DNA of 8,675 nucleotides, taken from Bacteroidota bacterium. GTDB taxonomy: Bacteria > Bacteroidota > Bacteroidia > Bacteroidales > GCA-2748055. This document shows positions 1-7,622 of the stretch, piece after piece; within the stretch, counting starts at the first letter, position 1, and each line of letters starts with the position of its first letter. The position numbers and the translations under genes were made by a program. Below the pieces are notes generated by a model. It was not told the DNA's origin. It did not search any database and worked only from the letters and a program-made list of their open reading frames with translations. The stretch lies in the NCBI GenBank assembly GCA_024244665.1, contig JAAEOI010000556.1, positions 1 through 8,675 of the forward strand, read 5' to 3'.

Positions 1-1545
1 CTCCAGTTCTTTACCAATATCTCACATGAATTTAAAATCCCGCTTAGCCTGATCATTTCACCCCTTGAAGAGATCGTTCGGAATTTTAAGGGCAGTACAG
101 AGAACCGTCAGAAGCTTCAGGGGATACAGCGAAATTCCATCAAACTGCTGCGCCTGATCAAATTGCTGATTGATTTCAGGAAGGCAGAGCAGGATGTGTT
201 AAAACTTGCCCCGGGAAGGCATGACCTGATCAGCCTGGCAAAAGAGGTTGTTCACTCTTTCGAACCTCTTGTAATCGAGCAGAATAAGCGCATTGAACTA
301 AGGACCGATCTATCTTCATGTCTGTTTGAATTTGACTGGAACAAGATGGACCGGGTATTGTACAACCTGGTTGGTAATGCCTTGAATTTCACGGAGGAGT
401 TATCTGAGATCATCATCCATGTCGCTTCAGGCGATAAGGCAGAGACCATCTCCATTGCGGTGCAGGATACCGGAGTGGGTATCAACGAGGAGGACCTGCC
501 ACACATTTTTGAAAAGTTTTATCAATCCGACCAATCTCCCCTGGATAAGGTGTCGGGTACCGGTTCGGGTATTGGTCTGTTCCTCTGCAATAAGATTGTT
601 GAATTGCACGGGGGCAATATTCACGTGGATAGCGCCCCGGGGAAGGGCAGTACATTTACCATTACACTTCCGGCCTCCGGAGTGCAGGTGTCAACAGGGG
701 AGGCTGATAAGAAAGCGGATGTAAAAGAGGGTACACCAGGCCTGGAGATGCTCGAGGCTATGGAGGAACAGCAAGCACCACAGCAGTCCGAAGATGCACC
801 CCTCGTGCTTCTCGTTGAAGATCACGTGGAGCTCAGGACGCATGTAAAAAAGATGCTGTGGAACCTTTACAGGATTGAGGAGGCAGGTGATGGCATTGCC
901 GGTTTGGAGAAGGCCAAAACACTGGTTCCCGATTTGATTCTCAGTGACATCATCATGCCCGGGATGGATGGTGTGGAGATGTGTAAGCAGATCAAACATG
1001 ATCCAAATACGGAACATGTCCCGGTGATCCTGCTATCGGCCAAAAGCGACCTGGACACAAAAGTGGAAGGATATGAGAAAGGGGCTGATGATTTCCTGGA
1101 AAAACCCTTCCTTCCCCAGCACCTGCTTGCCCGCATCCGAAACCTGATCGAATCCCGGGAGAAGCTTCGTGTGCATTTTGGAGACGGGATTAGCAGGAAA
1201 CCCAAGATCGCCGGAATTGCTCCATTTGACAGGGAGTTCCTGGAAAAGGTCTATTATAAGATTGAGAAGAATACAGGTAACAGCGAATACAATGTAACGG
1301 AGCTCAGTGCTGAAATTGGAATGAGCCGGGTTCATCTCTACAGGAGGTTTAAGGACCTGACGGGAAAGACACCCAAAGATTATATGAAAGAAACAAGACT
1401 GAAGGCAGCTGCACTGCTACTGGAGGAGAACCGGTATACGGTCTCTGAGGTGGCATACCAGGTGGGTTTTAATACGCCCTCAAATTTCACTGCCTCTTTC
1501 AAATCATATTACGGGATATCGCCAAAGGAGTATAAATCCTCCTGA
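1..1545 (+). CDS. Hybrid two-component sensor kinase/response regulator with AraC output domain (HTCS), 5' partial
   Basis: The frame is open from base 1, giving 514 codons of a longer protein. HTCS proteins sense glycan fragments through a periplasmic domain (missing here) and activate nearby polysaccharide-utilisation genes. The visible domains, numbered from base 1, run in this order. HisKA: the H-box contains FFTNISHEF, with the phospho-accepting His at residue 9. HATPase_c: N-box NLVGNALNFT near 122-131, G1 box DTGVGI at 156-161, then IFEKFY, and G2 box GTGSGIGL near 186-193. A Gln/Glu-rich linker follows. Receiver domain from about 267: acidic pair ED, phospho-acceptor Asp316 in LSDIIMPGMDG, and Lys368 in KPF. 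AraC-type HTH at about 430-511, with the helix pair SRVHLYRRF and VAYQVGFNTPSNFTASF. One oddity is Ile at His+4, where Thr or Asn is usual. It sits upstream of, and points toward, the lipoprotein/sulfatase block, so it is the likely regulator. The class is very secure; the ligand is unknown. Confidence 0.96.
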   Translation, partial: LQFFTNISHEFKIPLSLIISPLEEIVRNFKGSTENRQKLQGIQRNSIKLLRLIKLLIDFRKAEQDVLKLAPGRHDLISLAKEVVHSFEPLVIEQNKRIELRTDLSSCLFEFDWNKMDRVLYNLVGNALNFTEELSEIIIHVASGDKAETISIAVQDTGVGINEEDLPHIFEKFYQSDQSPLDKVSGTGSGIGLFLCNKIVELHGGNIHVDSAPGKGSTFTITLPASGVQVSTGEADKKADVKEGTPGLEMLEAMEEQQAPQQSEDAPLVLLVEDHVELRTHVKKMLWNLYRIEEAGDGIAGLEKAKTLVPDLILSDIIMPGMDGVEMCKQIKHDPNTEHVPVILLSAKSDLDTKVEGYEKGADDFLEKPFLPQHLLARIRNLIESREKLRVHFGDGISRKPKIAGIAPFDREFLEKVYYKIEKNTGNSEYNVTELSAEIGMSRVHLYRRFKDLTGKTPKDYMKETRLKAAALLLEENRYTVSEVAYQVGFNTPSNFTASFKSYYGISPKEYKSS

Positions 1546-1581
1546 CACGCTTTTTGTTATGAACATTTTTCAGATGTGTAA

Positions 1582-1609
1582 TATCTCTGTCAACGTAAGT
1601 CTGGAGATA
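1582..1609. promoter_or_regulatory. Possible operator: 6-bp inverted repeat between the HTCS and the lipoprotein operon
   Basis: TATCTC at 1582-1587 is mirrored by GAGATA at 1604-1609 with a 16-bp spacer. It lies in the 122-bp gap (1546-1667) that must hold any promoter for the downstream block. AraC-family outputs more often bind direct repeats, and a 6-bp dyad can arise by chance, so this is only a candidate site. I see no convincing Bacteroidota -33/-7 promoter and no clear terminator elsewhere in the gap. Confidence 0.2.
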
Positions 1610-1703
1610 ATTCGAATAGTATGGAGTCGCACCTGCTCTTGAATACTTTGTTTCTGTATTTTTACTCATGTTGTATATGTTTTCGCAAAAACCAAATTAC
1701 AGA

Positions 1704-2726
1704 ATGAAGGGGAAACCTTTGGGGAGTACCCTTCTCTTTACTCTTTTTAGCCGGACACTTGTTCTGGTTCTGCTGATGAATTCAGCCTGCCAGGAATCAG
1801 ATGATCCGGTACTGGTGCAAAAGGAAATAATGGTGGTTTCTGAAATGGACAGCAAGGGGATATACCAACTGTATATCAGGGATATAGATGGCGATAATCC
1901 CGTACAGCTGACTTTCAATGAATATAAGAGCTGGATGCCCGCAATCTGTCCTGACGAGAAGAAAGTCGCCTACGTCCTTCAGAACAACTCTCTGGATATT
2001 TGGTACATTAACCTGGATGGCAGCGAAAACCGAAAGATTACCAATGGAGGCATGAACATAGTTCCGGCATGGACACCGGATGGGGAATACATCTATTTCA
2101 CGCATTCAATGAACCCGGCCGGTATACCACCTAGGATTTATAAAATGAAAAAGGATGGAACCGGCCGTGAGAGAGTTACACAGGACGATGGAGATTTTGC
2201 CGAATGGGTGCCCTCTCTCTCTCCGGATGCTTCCCAACTCGTCTTTGCTTCAGACAGGTCCGGTCCCGAAAAATTTGAAATCTGGAAAGTCAATAGTGAC
2301 GGCAGTGAACTTATCCGTCTTACAGAAGTGGGTTATGACAGCGTTATTGGTGCAAATATCCAGATGAAAGTACCTGCGTGGTCCCCGGATGGAAGTAATA
2401 TAGCGATGTGGAGGGGCGTTGAAATGACTGAGTTGGCCAGAGACGGAGGAGAACGTGACAGGAAGATCCAGGAGGGCTGGATCATTCATTTGATAAACCC
2501 GGATGGATCGGGTCTCTCAGCACTGGATCAGGGTGATGATCCCTGCTGGTCAAATGACGGTCAGTACATTATACATCCTGATCCATTGAACAGAGACGGA
2601 AATAACCCCGGTATTATATCTGTCAGGAAAAGCAGGGCAGACGGCAGTGAAAATGCGACCCTGTTCAAAACACAGAAAGGCTTTGCAAGGATGGATATAG
2701 GAACCATGTGGGTCGAATCCAGATAA
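1704..2726 (+). CDS. PD40/TolB-like beta-propeller lipoprotein, possibly surface exposed
   Basis: This is a predicted lipoprotein of 340 residues from the ATG at 1704. That start gives a compact signal peptide (MKGKPLGS, then a hydrophobic stretch) ending in NSAC, with Cys29 as the likely lipidated residue. In-frame ATGs at 1668 and 1677 would lengthen it by 12 or 9 residues, and no Shine-Dalgarno sequence decides between them. After Cys comes QESDD, an acidic run resembling the Bacteroidota lipoprotein surface-export signal. The rest is about six PD40-type blades, each with a DG(S/T) turn followed by a W-[ST]-P-D-G-like motif: ICPDE at 81-85, WTPDG at 123-127, LSPDA at 172-176, WSPDG at 226-230 and WSNDG at 282-286. 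No catalytic domain is visible, so a binding or scaffold role is inferred. The next gene starts 32 bp downstream and carries a related propeller. It is not TolB of the Tol-Pal system: there is no TolB N-terminal domain and no tol/pal genes nearby. Confidence 0.85.
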   Translation: MKGKPLGSTLLFTLFSRTLVLVLLMNSACQESDDPVLVQKEIMVVSEMDSKGIYQLYIRDIDGDNPVQLTFNEYKSWMPAICPDEKKVAYVLQNNSLDIWYINLDGSENRKITNGGMNIVPAWTPDGEYIYFTHSMNPAGIPPRIYKMKKDGTGRERVTQDDGDFAEWVPSLSPDASQLVFASDRSGPEKFEIWKVNSDGSELIRLTEVGYDSVIGANIQMKVPAWSPDGSNIAMWRGVEMTELARDGGERDRKIQEGWIIHLINPDGSGLSALDQGDDPCWSNDGQYIIHPDPLNRDGNNPGIISVRKSRADGSENATLFKTQKGFARMDIGTMWVESR

Positions 2727-2758
2727 GAATTTATCATTACGCAACAAAAAACAGAACC

Positions 2759-5293
2759 ATGGATATCCAAAGAATACTGACAAGCAAACTGAGTTATGTT
2801 CTCTCGATTCTTGTAATCTGCAGCATTAACCTTGCATGCATCAAAGTCAAAACTTCGACAAGGGAGGATCCTAACCCCATCGCTTTGGCGAATCCGGGAG
2901 AAAATCAATCACTTCACATTTACCTGGCCAATGCTGAGGGTGAATTGGTAAAACAGCTGACCCACGGAGATGACCGTAACTGGTTCCCGGCCTGGTCGCC
3001 CGATGGTAAGTACATCGCCTATACTTCGGACAAGGGAAGTGAAAAAGGCATATGGGGCATAACAATCGGGGAGTGGACTCTTGTCCCGCTTGCAGAGGAA
3101 GAGATTGCAGATCCTGATTTCCCAAAACGGAGGATACATCCAATGAAAAGGGGTATAGCGCAGGTCTGGATCATGAATGCCGATGGATCAAATCAGAGGC
3201 AGTTGACCTTTGAAGGCAGGAATGCGCATCCGGCCTGGTCGCCCGATGGCAAGACGATCGCCTTCAATTCCACACGAACGGGAATCCTGGAGCTATACCT
3301 GATGAATCCTGACGGTAGCAACCAACGGCAATTGACATACAACGAACCAGAAGATCCCGGTCCGTTTGAGAACCTCCGGCATATAGAATTGCATATGCAC
3401 GGGCTCTATTCTCCTGATGTAAAGCCTCCCATCAGTATATTCCCGACCTGGTCGCCGGATGGAAATAAAATCGCATTCTGTTCGATCAAAGAAGAGAGCT
3501 ATGCGATCTGGGCAATTGATTCTGATGGCGGGAACCTTTCCAGGCTTACCTATCCATACAAAGAGAATTATCCCCAGGCAAACTGTCCTTCCTGGTCGCC
3601 CAAAGGTGATCAGATTGCGTTCTGGTCCGGCAAAAATGTCGGACCGGGCTCCATCTGGGTAATGGATGCGGATGGCAGCAACCGGATGAAGGTTTCAAAT
3701 GAACCGGATACCGCCATCAGCGATGAGCCTTCGTGGAATAGGGATGGAAGCAAGATCATTTATACATCATTGCGTCAGGATGAACGGAATGGTTTTAAAA
3801 GTGCGGTCTGGATCGCAAATCCTGATGGTACAGACAACCGTCCCTTTATAAAAAATGCCCTCCCCGGGTTCAACCGGGCTTCATGGAGGCAAACGGTGCC
3901 GGAAGAAGGAACCAGGTCTGAAGATCCCAGGTACCTCATTTTCTGGAGTGCTCCTGAGAAAGCTGGGGAGTTGGCCAAACAGATTGGTATGAAGGGAGAT
4001 GGCAAGACGCGCCTCCTGGGTTTCGGTCTGCCAACCTCTACCTTTGAACTTGAAGATCAATTACCCGACCGCATTCGAAGTTGTTTTGCTGCAGCCCTTG
4101 AGCATGATATGGCAGTCATGTTGCACTATGATTTCCACTACTTCTGGAAAAGCCGTCCCGATCTTTGGAATTGGTTCGATCCAGACACACCAGGCTATGA
4201 CCCTGAGAATAAGATGAACGTTGAGTGGCACAGCTGGGATGGTCCCCCCAACAAGGTTCGTTACCTTAACTGGGGTGTTCTGGAACGCATCCCCCCGCAC
4301 ATGTCCTTTACAAGCGAGAAGGTGCGGGCGGAAGTGACCCGAATAGTCTCAGGGATCATTGGTCCGGTCATACGCGAGGAGCTTGCAAAACTCAAAGCCG
4401 AAGGTAAGGAAGCCCTGTTTGCAGGAATTGTGGTGGGTTCAGAACCAAGTATTGATGATTATTCGGAGCCGAATCCCGAGCGTACAAAAATGATGCAGGA
4501 AGATGGTGTTCAGGCAGGACCACTGGGATACCGGGCCCTTATGGATCGCGGATTCAGCGCAGACAATCCGCCGGATGAATTCAGGCCTGCTCTTGCCAAT
4601 ATAGTCCAGGAAACCCTCGCCTTCTGGTGTAAGCAGTTCGTCGATGCGGGTATCCCTGCTGAGAAACTCTACCCCCACGTGGCTGCACCTGCACCCATAG
4701 AAATGATGAATGCACCAATCTGGACAGCCTTCAATGAGTACAGCCGTCCCGGCTGGACCACCTATGCGGTGATGGTCCTCGGTCAGGACTTCACCGCGAT
4801 CTATGATGAACTCGAAAAACACGGGAACCCGGGTTGGGCAGGGGTGGAAGCCAATGTTGGCTTCCCCGGTACAGTGGTTGACTGGGAGACCTACCTGGGC
4901 TGGCACTACAACCATGGATGTGATATGGTGGGGATCAATGTGGGGGCTTCGGGTGAAGATATGCCAAGGAGGCTCAATGAAAGCGCGTTTGGCGAGGAGG
5001 CCATGGCGGCTTACCATAAGTTTCTTCTTGGACAACCACTGGAAGAGAAGGCGCTTTCTATGGATCACCCCCAATTCCGAATCCAGGCAAAGATGAAGCA
5101 GGTACGCTCGGCCACTCAAAACTGGAGGGAGACCGGCAAGGACCCCTCCGAGGTTGAAAAACTAATGCAAAGTGTGCAATCTATGATGACTGAAGGGAAG
5201 CTGGAAGAAGTAGAAATTGTACTTGATCAGGCACTTGAAATACTGGGTGAAACCAGGGTTGCCCCGGATGTATACGGACAAGATAAAGACTAA
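2759..5293 (+). CDS. Lipoprotein with PD40 beta-propeller fused to a putative (beta/alpha)8-barrel glycosidase-like domain
   Basis: The protein has 844 residues from the ATG at 2759. That start directly precedes a signal peptide ending NLAC (Cys27). A GTG at 2708 would add 17 residues in front of the signal and overlap the previous gene, so it is less likely. Residues about 50-380 form a PD40 propeller with WSPDG at 79-83, 160-164 and 231-235, WSPKG at 279-283 and WNRDG at 326-330. Residues about 390-750 look like a TIM barrel. Eight hydrophobic strand-like segments can be picked out: LIFWS, LLGFGL, AVMLHYDFH, FAGIVVGSE, LYPHVAA, YAVMVL, AGVEANVGF and MVGINVG. Glu562 ends strand 4 and Glu697 lies in strand 7, the arrangement of acid/base and nucleophile in clan GH-A. 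A charged helical tail (about 785-833) follows. No known GH family is recognised, and glycan cleavage is inferred from fold and context. It is 6 bp from the sulfatase pseudogene and probably in the same operon. Confidence 0.85.
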   Translation: MDIQRILTSKLSYVLSILVICSINLACIKVKTSTREDPNPIALANPGENQSLHIYLANAEGELVKQLTHGDDRNWFPAWSPDGKYIAYTSDKGSEKGIWGITIGEWTLVPLAEEEIADPDFPKRRIHPMKRGIAQVWIMNADGSNQRQLTFEGRNAHPAWSPDGKTIAFNSTRTGILELYLMNPDGSNQRQLTYNEPEDPGPFENLRHIELHMHGLYSPDVKPPISIFPTWSPDGNKIAFCSIKEESYAIWAIDSDGGNLSRLTYPYKENYPQANCPSWSPKGDQIAFWSGKNVGPGSIWVMDADGSNRMKVSNEPDTAISDEPSWNRDGSKIIYTSLRQDERNGFKSAVWIANPDGTDNRPFIKNALPGFNRASWRQTVPEEGTRSEDPRYLIFWSAPEKAGELAKQIGMKGDGKTRLLGFGLPTSTFELEDQLPDRIRSCFAAALEHDMAVMLHYDFHYFWKSRPDLWNWFDPDTPGYDPENKMNVEWHSWDGPPNKVRYLNWGVLERIPPHMSFTSEKVRAEVTRIVSGIIGPVIREELAKLKAEGKEALFAGIVVGSEPSIDDYSEPNPERTKMMQEDGVQAGPLGYRALMDRGFSADNPPDEFRPALANIVQETLAFWCKQFVDAGIPAEKLYPHVAAPAPIEMMNAPIWTAFNEYSRPGWTTYAVMVLGQDFTAIYDELEKHGNPGWAGVEANVGFPGTVVDWETYLGWHYNHGCDMVGINVGASGEDMPRRLNESAFGEEAMAAYHKFLLGQPLEEKALSMDHPQFRIQAKMKQVRSATQNWRETGKDPSEVEKLMQSVQSMMTEGKLEEVEIVLDQALEILGETRVAPDVYGQDKD
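2987..3249 (+). repeat. Two exact 20-bp direct repeats within the propeller of the 2759-5293 gene
   Basis: Positions 2987-3006 and 3230-3249 carry the same 20 bases, encoding the PAWSPDG turn of two successive propeller blades. Related but diverged copies occur near 3446 (TWSPDG) and 3591 (SWSPKG). This is internal blade duplication inside a coding region, not a mobile element. Confidence 0.8.
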
Positions 5294-5299
5294 AATACT

Positions 5300-6012
5300 A
5301 TGACAAGATCTTTAGCATTCATTTTTGCTTTACTGCTCCTGGTGATGTTGCCAGGCTGCAGCAACAAGGAATCAACGAGACCCAATATCATCCTGATCCT
5401 GGCTGATGATTTTGGCTATATGGATTCTCAGATCTATGCGGCAAGATTAACGGGGACTGATAAGTCCGAAATGTATTATGAAACCCCTAATATTGATATG
5501 CTCTCCGGGGAAGGTGTCTCTTTTTCATGGGCCTATGCCAACCAGCTCTGTTCCCCAACACGAGCTGCTATTTTAACAGGAAAATATGCTGGCAGATTGG
5601 GATTTACCACTGCTGCCCCTTCCATGAAGACTTTCTATAATACCAACCAGGAGGTCCCTGATGGGAGGAGTGCACACCAGCTCTTACAGAACGCAGGTAA
5701 GATTAAAAATATTACCTGGTTAAATGGAGCCTGTAATACAGCGGTACCGGCGGGGACAATTCATGACCGTGGAAAGGAAAGATTTCAGCTGGCAAATGGT
5801 GTAATGTCCCTGTTGATTGTACTGATCTGTTTGCAACAGTCATTGATGCTGCCGGATATGACCTGGAACATTATTATATTAGTCGGGAAATTGACGGAAG
5901 AAGCCTGATGCCGCTACTGAATGATCTTGAAACAGACCTCGAAGAAAATCACAATCTCGCGCACGAAATGCCCCATAAGACCAGGGAACTATTCGCAAAA
6001 CTGGCACATTAA
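5300..6012 (+). pseudogene. Decayed S1-family sulfatase: frame change plus at least two internal deletions
   Basis: The N-terminus is a normal sulfatase lipoprotein: a signal peptide ending LPGC (Cys20), the metal-binding Asp pair in LILADDFGY (36-37), and the sulfatase signature CSPTR with Cys84 as the formylglycine precursor. Homology runs to about LLQNAG (residue 133, near base 5698) and then stops. The same frame continues with unrelated residues to a TGA at 5906-5908. From about 5770 a different frame (codons in phase with 5800) encodes the C-terminal part: WKGKISAGKW, then VPVDCTDLFATVIDAAG, DGRSLMPLL, and finally LETDLEENHNLA up to the TAA at 6010-6012. Missing pieces include the GKWH segment, the Asp-Asn metal site and the 60-100 residues normally between SLLPLL and the final NLA segment. 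Only about half of a usual 450-500-residue sulfatase remains, so it should be inactive. It sits 6 bp after the barrel gene and 12 bp before the intact sulfatase. An assembly error is a less likely alternative. Confidence 0.85.
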
Positions 6013-6024
6013 ATTTTTTTCATT

Positions 6025-7521
6025 ATGTCAAATAAATATATTTATTATCCGATCATCTCTGTTCTGCTCATTACTTTCGCTGGAATATCAACAGGCTGTA
6101 CTGGTAAAGCAGCACCCGGGATTGAAAAACCTAACATCATCATCATTTTTACTGATGACCATGGCTATGCTGACCTTGGGATACAGGGTAAGGTACAAGA
6201 CATTAAAACCCCGAATATAGACCTGCTCAGTCAGAATGGGATCAGGATGACCTCGGGTTATGTTACAGCTCCGCAATGCACCCCTTCGCGTGCAGGGATC
6301 ATATCGGGTCAATACCAGCAAAGAATGGGTGTAGATAAGAATGGTACCCTTCCATTGCCTCTGGATGCTGTTCTTCTACCCCAGAGGATGCAGAATGCAG
6401 GCTACATTACGGGCATGGTGGGAAAGTGGCATCTGGATCCCAATCATCTCATGAGATCATGGCTCGGAGAGAATTACCCGGAGCTGGCCAGCAAGGAGGA
6501 AATTACACGGCAGGACATAACTTTTGAAATGAGGCTTCCTTATTTTGCTGCAAACAGAGGATTCCAGGAAACATTCGATGGCGCGATGTACAGGTATTAT
6601 GCCAATTATGACCTGGAAGGGAATGATATCGATTGGCAATATATTGAGGACGACAGGTACCGTCTTGATGTACAGAGTGATGCAGCTGTAACCTTCATCG
6701 AACGGAACCATGAAGAACCTTTCTTCCTCTACCTCGCCTATTACGCTCCCCATCTTCCGCTGGAAGCTACAGAAAAGTATTTGGCAAGGTTCCCGGGTGA
6801 AATGCCTAATCGCAGAAGGATTTGCCTTGCTATGATTTCTGCCATGGATGATGGTGTAGGAAGAATTGTGGATAAGCTGCGCGAACGCGATATTTATGAA
6901 AACACACTGATATTTTTCATCTCTGACAACGGAGCACCCCTAAAACTGCACAAGGAGGACCTTCCGATTGAGCCTATGCGTGCGTCCTGGGATGGATCTC
7001 TTAACCATCCTCTTATTGGTGAAAAAGGGATGCTGTCAGAAGGAGGTATTCGAGTTCCGTTCCTGGTTTCCTGGCCTGCTGTAATACCCAAAGGGCTGGT
7101 TTACGATGAACCTGTTATATCTCTTGATGTTGCAGCAACCTCGGTAGCTGTGGCCGGACTTGACCACCCTGCTGAGCTAGATGGGGTAAACCTGATCCCA
7201 TACCTTACAGGTGAAAAGGATGGGGTCCCGCATGAGGTGCTCTACTGGCGATTCTTTGAACAATCTGCCATAAGAATGGGAGAGTGGAAATTTCTAAAGG
7301 CCGGACCCAGGGAATTCCTTTTCAAACTTGGACCACAGGGGATTGAAAAGGAAAACCTCATTCTCCTGGAGCCTGAGAAAGCAAAAGAGATGAAATCAAG
7401 GCTTAATGATTGGGCTGGTGAATTGTATATTCCTGGGCTGCCAGGAGAGCCACTTAAAGGTGAGGAAGTTGGATGGTACGACCATTATTTTCCCGATAGC
7501 AAGGTAATTCTGTCTGAGTAA
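6025..7521 (+). CDS. S1-family (formylglycine-dependent) sulfatase, lipoprotein
   Basis: The protein has 498 residues, the usual size for an arylsulfatase-type (alkaline-phosphatase superfamily) enzyme that hydrolyses sulfate esters. A signal peptide ends in STGC (Cys25 lipidated), so it should act in the periplasm or at the envelope. Visible active-site features are the Asp44-Asp45 metal ligands in IFTDDHGYAD, the signature CTPSR with Cys85 (codon 6277-6279) to be converted to formylglycine and Arg89, Lys134/His136 in GKWHL, His243 in YAPHLPL, Asp301-Asn302 in FISDNGAP, and Lys334 in GEKGMLSEGGIRVP. All key residues are present, so it should be active if an anaerobic (anSME) or other formylglycine-generating enzyme is encoded elsewhere. 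The signature is Cys-type, not Ser-type. Context suggests a sulfated polysaccharide as substrate, but the S1 subfamily and the sulfate position cannot be read from the sequence alone. It starts 12 bp after the sulfatase pseudogene and is probably the last gene of the block. Confidence 0.95.
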   Translation: MSNKYIYYPIISVLLITFAGISTGCTGKAAPGIEKPNIIIIFTDDHGYADLGIQGKVQDIKTPNIDLLSQNGIRMTSGYVTAPQCTPSRAGIISGQYQQRMGVDKNGTLPLPLDAVLLPQRMQNAGYITGMVGKWHLDPNHLMRSWLGENYPELASKEEITRQDITFEMRLPYFAANRGFQETFDGAMYRYYANYDLEGNDIDWQYIEDDRYRLDVQSDAAVTFIERNHEEPFFLYLAYYAPHLPLEATEKYLARFPGEMPNRRRICLAMISAMDDGVGRIVDKLRERDIYENTLIFFISDNGAPLKLHKEDLPIEPMRASWDGSLNHPLIGEKGMLSEGGIRVPFLVSWPAVIPKGLVYDEPVISLDVAATSVAVAGLDHPAELDGVNLIPYLTGEKDGVPHEVLYWRFFEQSAIRMGEWKFLKAGPREFLFKLGPQGIEKENLILLEPEKAKEMKSRLNDWAGELYIPGLPGEPLKGEEVGWYDHYFPDSKVILSE

Positions 7522-7572
7522 TTTGCCTTTAGCTTAATATCATTTTCGCGATCTCCTATGGAATGGAATTGC

Positions 7573-7600
7573 ATCAGGTCAAAACTGTCCAGTTCCTGAT
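7573..7600 (+). terminator. Possible stem-loop after the sulfatase gene
   Basis: ATCAGG at 7573-7578 is mirrored by CCTGAT at 7595-7600, and an inner AACTG/CAGTT pair lies at 7583-7594. The left arm carries a 4-base bulge (7579-7582). It starts 51 bases after the sulfatase stop and could end the upstream transcript. However, it is followed only by a mixed AT-rich stretch and not by a clean T-run, so it may instead be a regulatory dyad. Confidence 0.3.
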
Positions 7601-7622
7601 TCTGTATCATTATTCTTAATTT

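Noticed and set aside
1645..1665. TACTTTG as a -7 promoter element before the first propeller gene
   Set aside because: One base shorter than TAnnTTTG and no TTTG at the proper distance upstream.
1663..1703. Longer start (ATG 1668 or 1677) for the first propeller lipoprotein
   Set aside because: Not excluded, but 1704 gives a more typical signal peptide length with a basic N-terminus; no ribosome binding site separates them.
2708..2758. GTG start at 2708 for the barrel lipoprotein, overlapping the upstream gene
   Set aside because: It would place 17 non-signal residues before the signal peptide; the ATG at 2759 starts right at a normal lipoprotein signal.
4439..5119. A 226-codon open frame on the - strand
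   Set aside because: It lies wholly inside the barrel-protein gene, has no recognisable motif and shows no start context; it is a shadow of the + strand codon use.
5921..6220. A 99-codon open frame on the + strand
   Set aside because: It covers the end of the sulfatase pseudogene in the wrong frame and overlaps the start of the intact sulfatase out of frame; the C-terminal sulfatase motifs read in a different frame.
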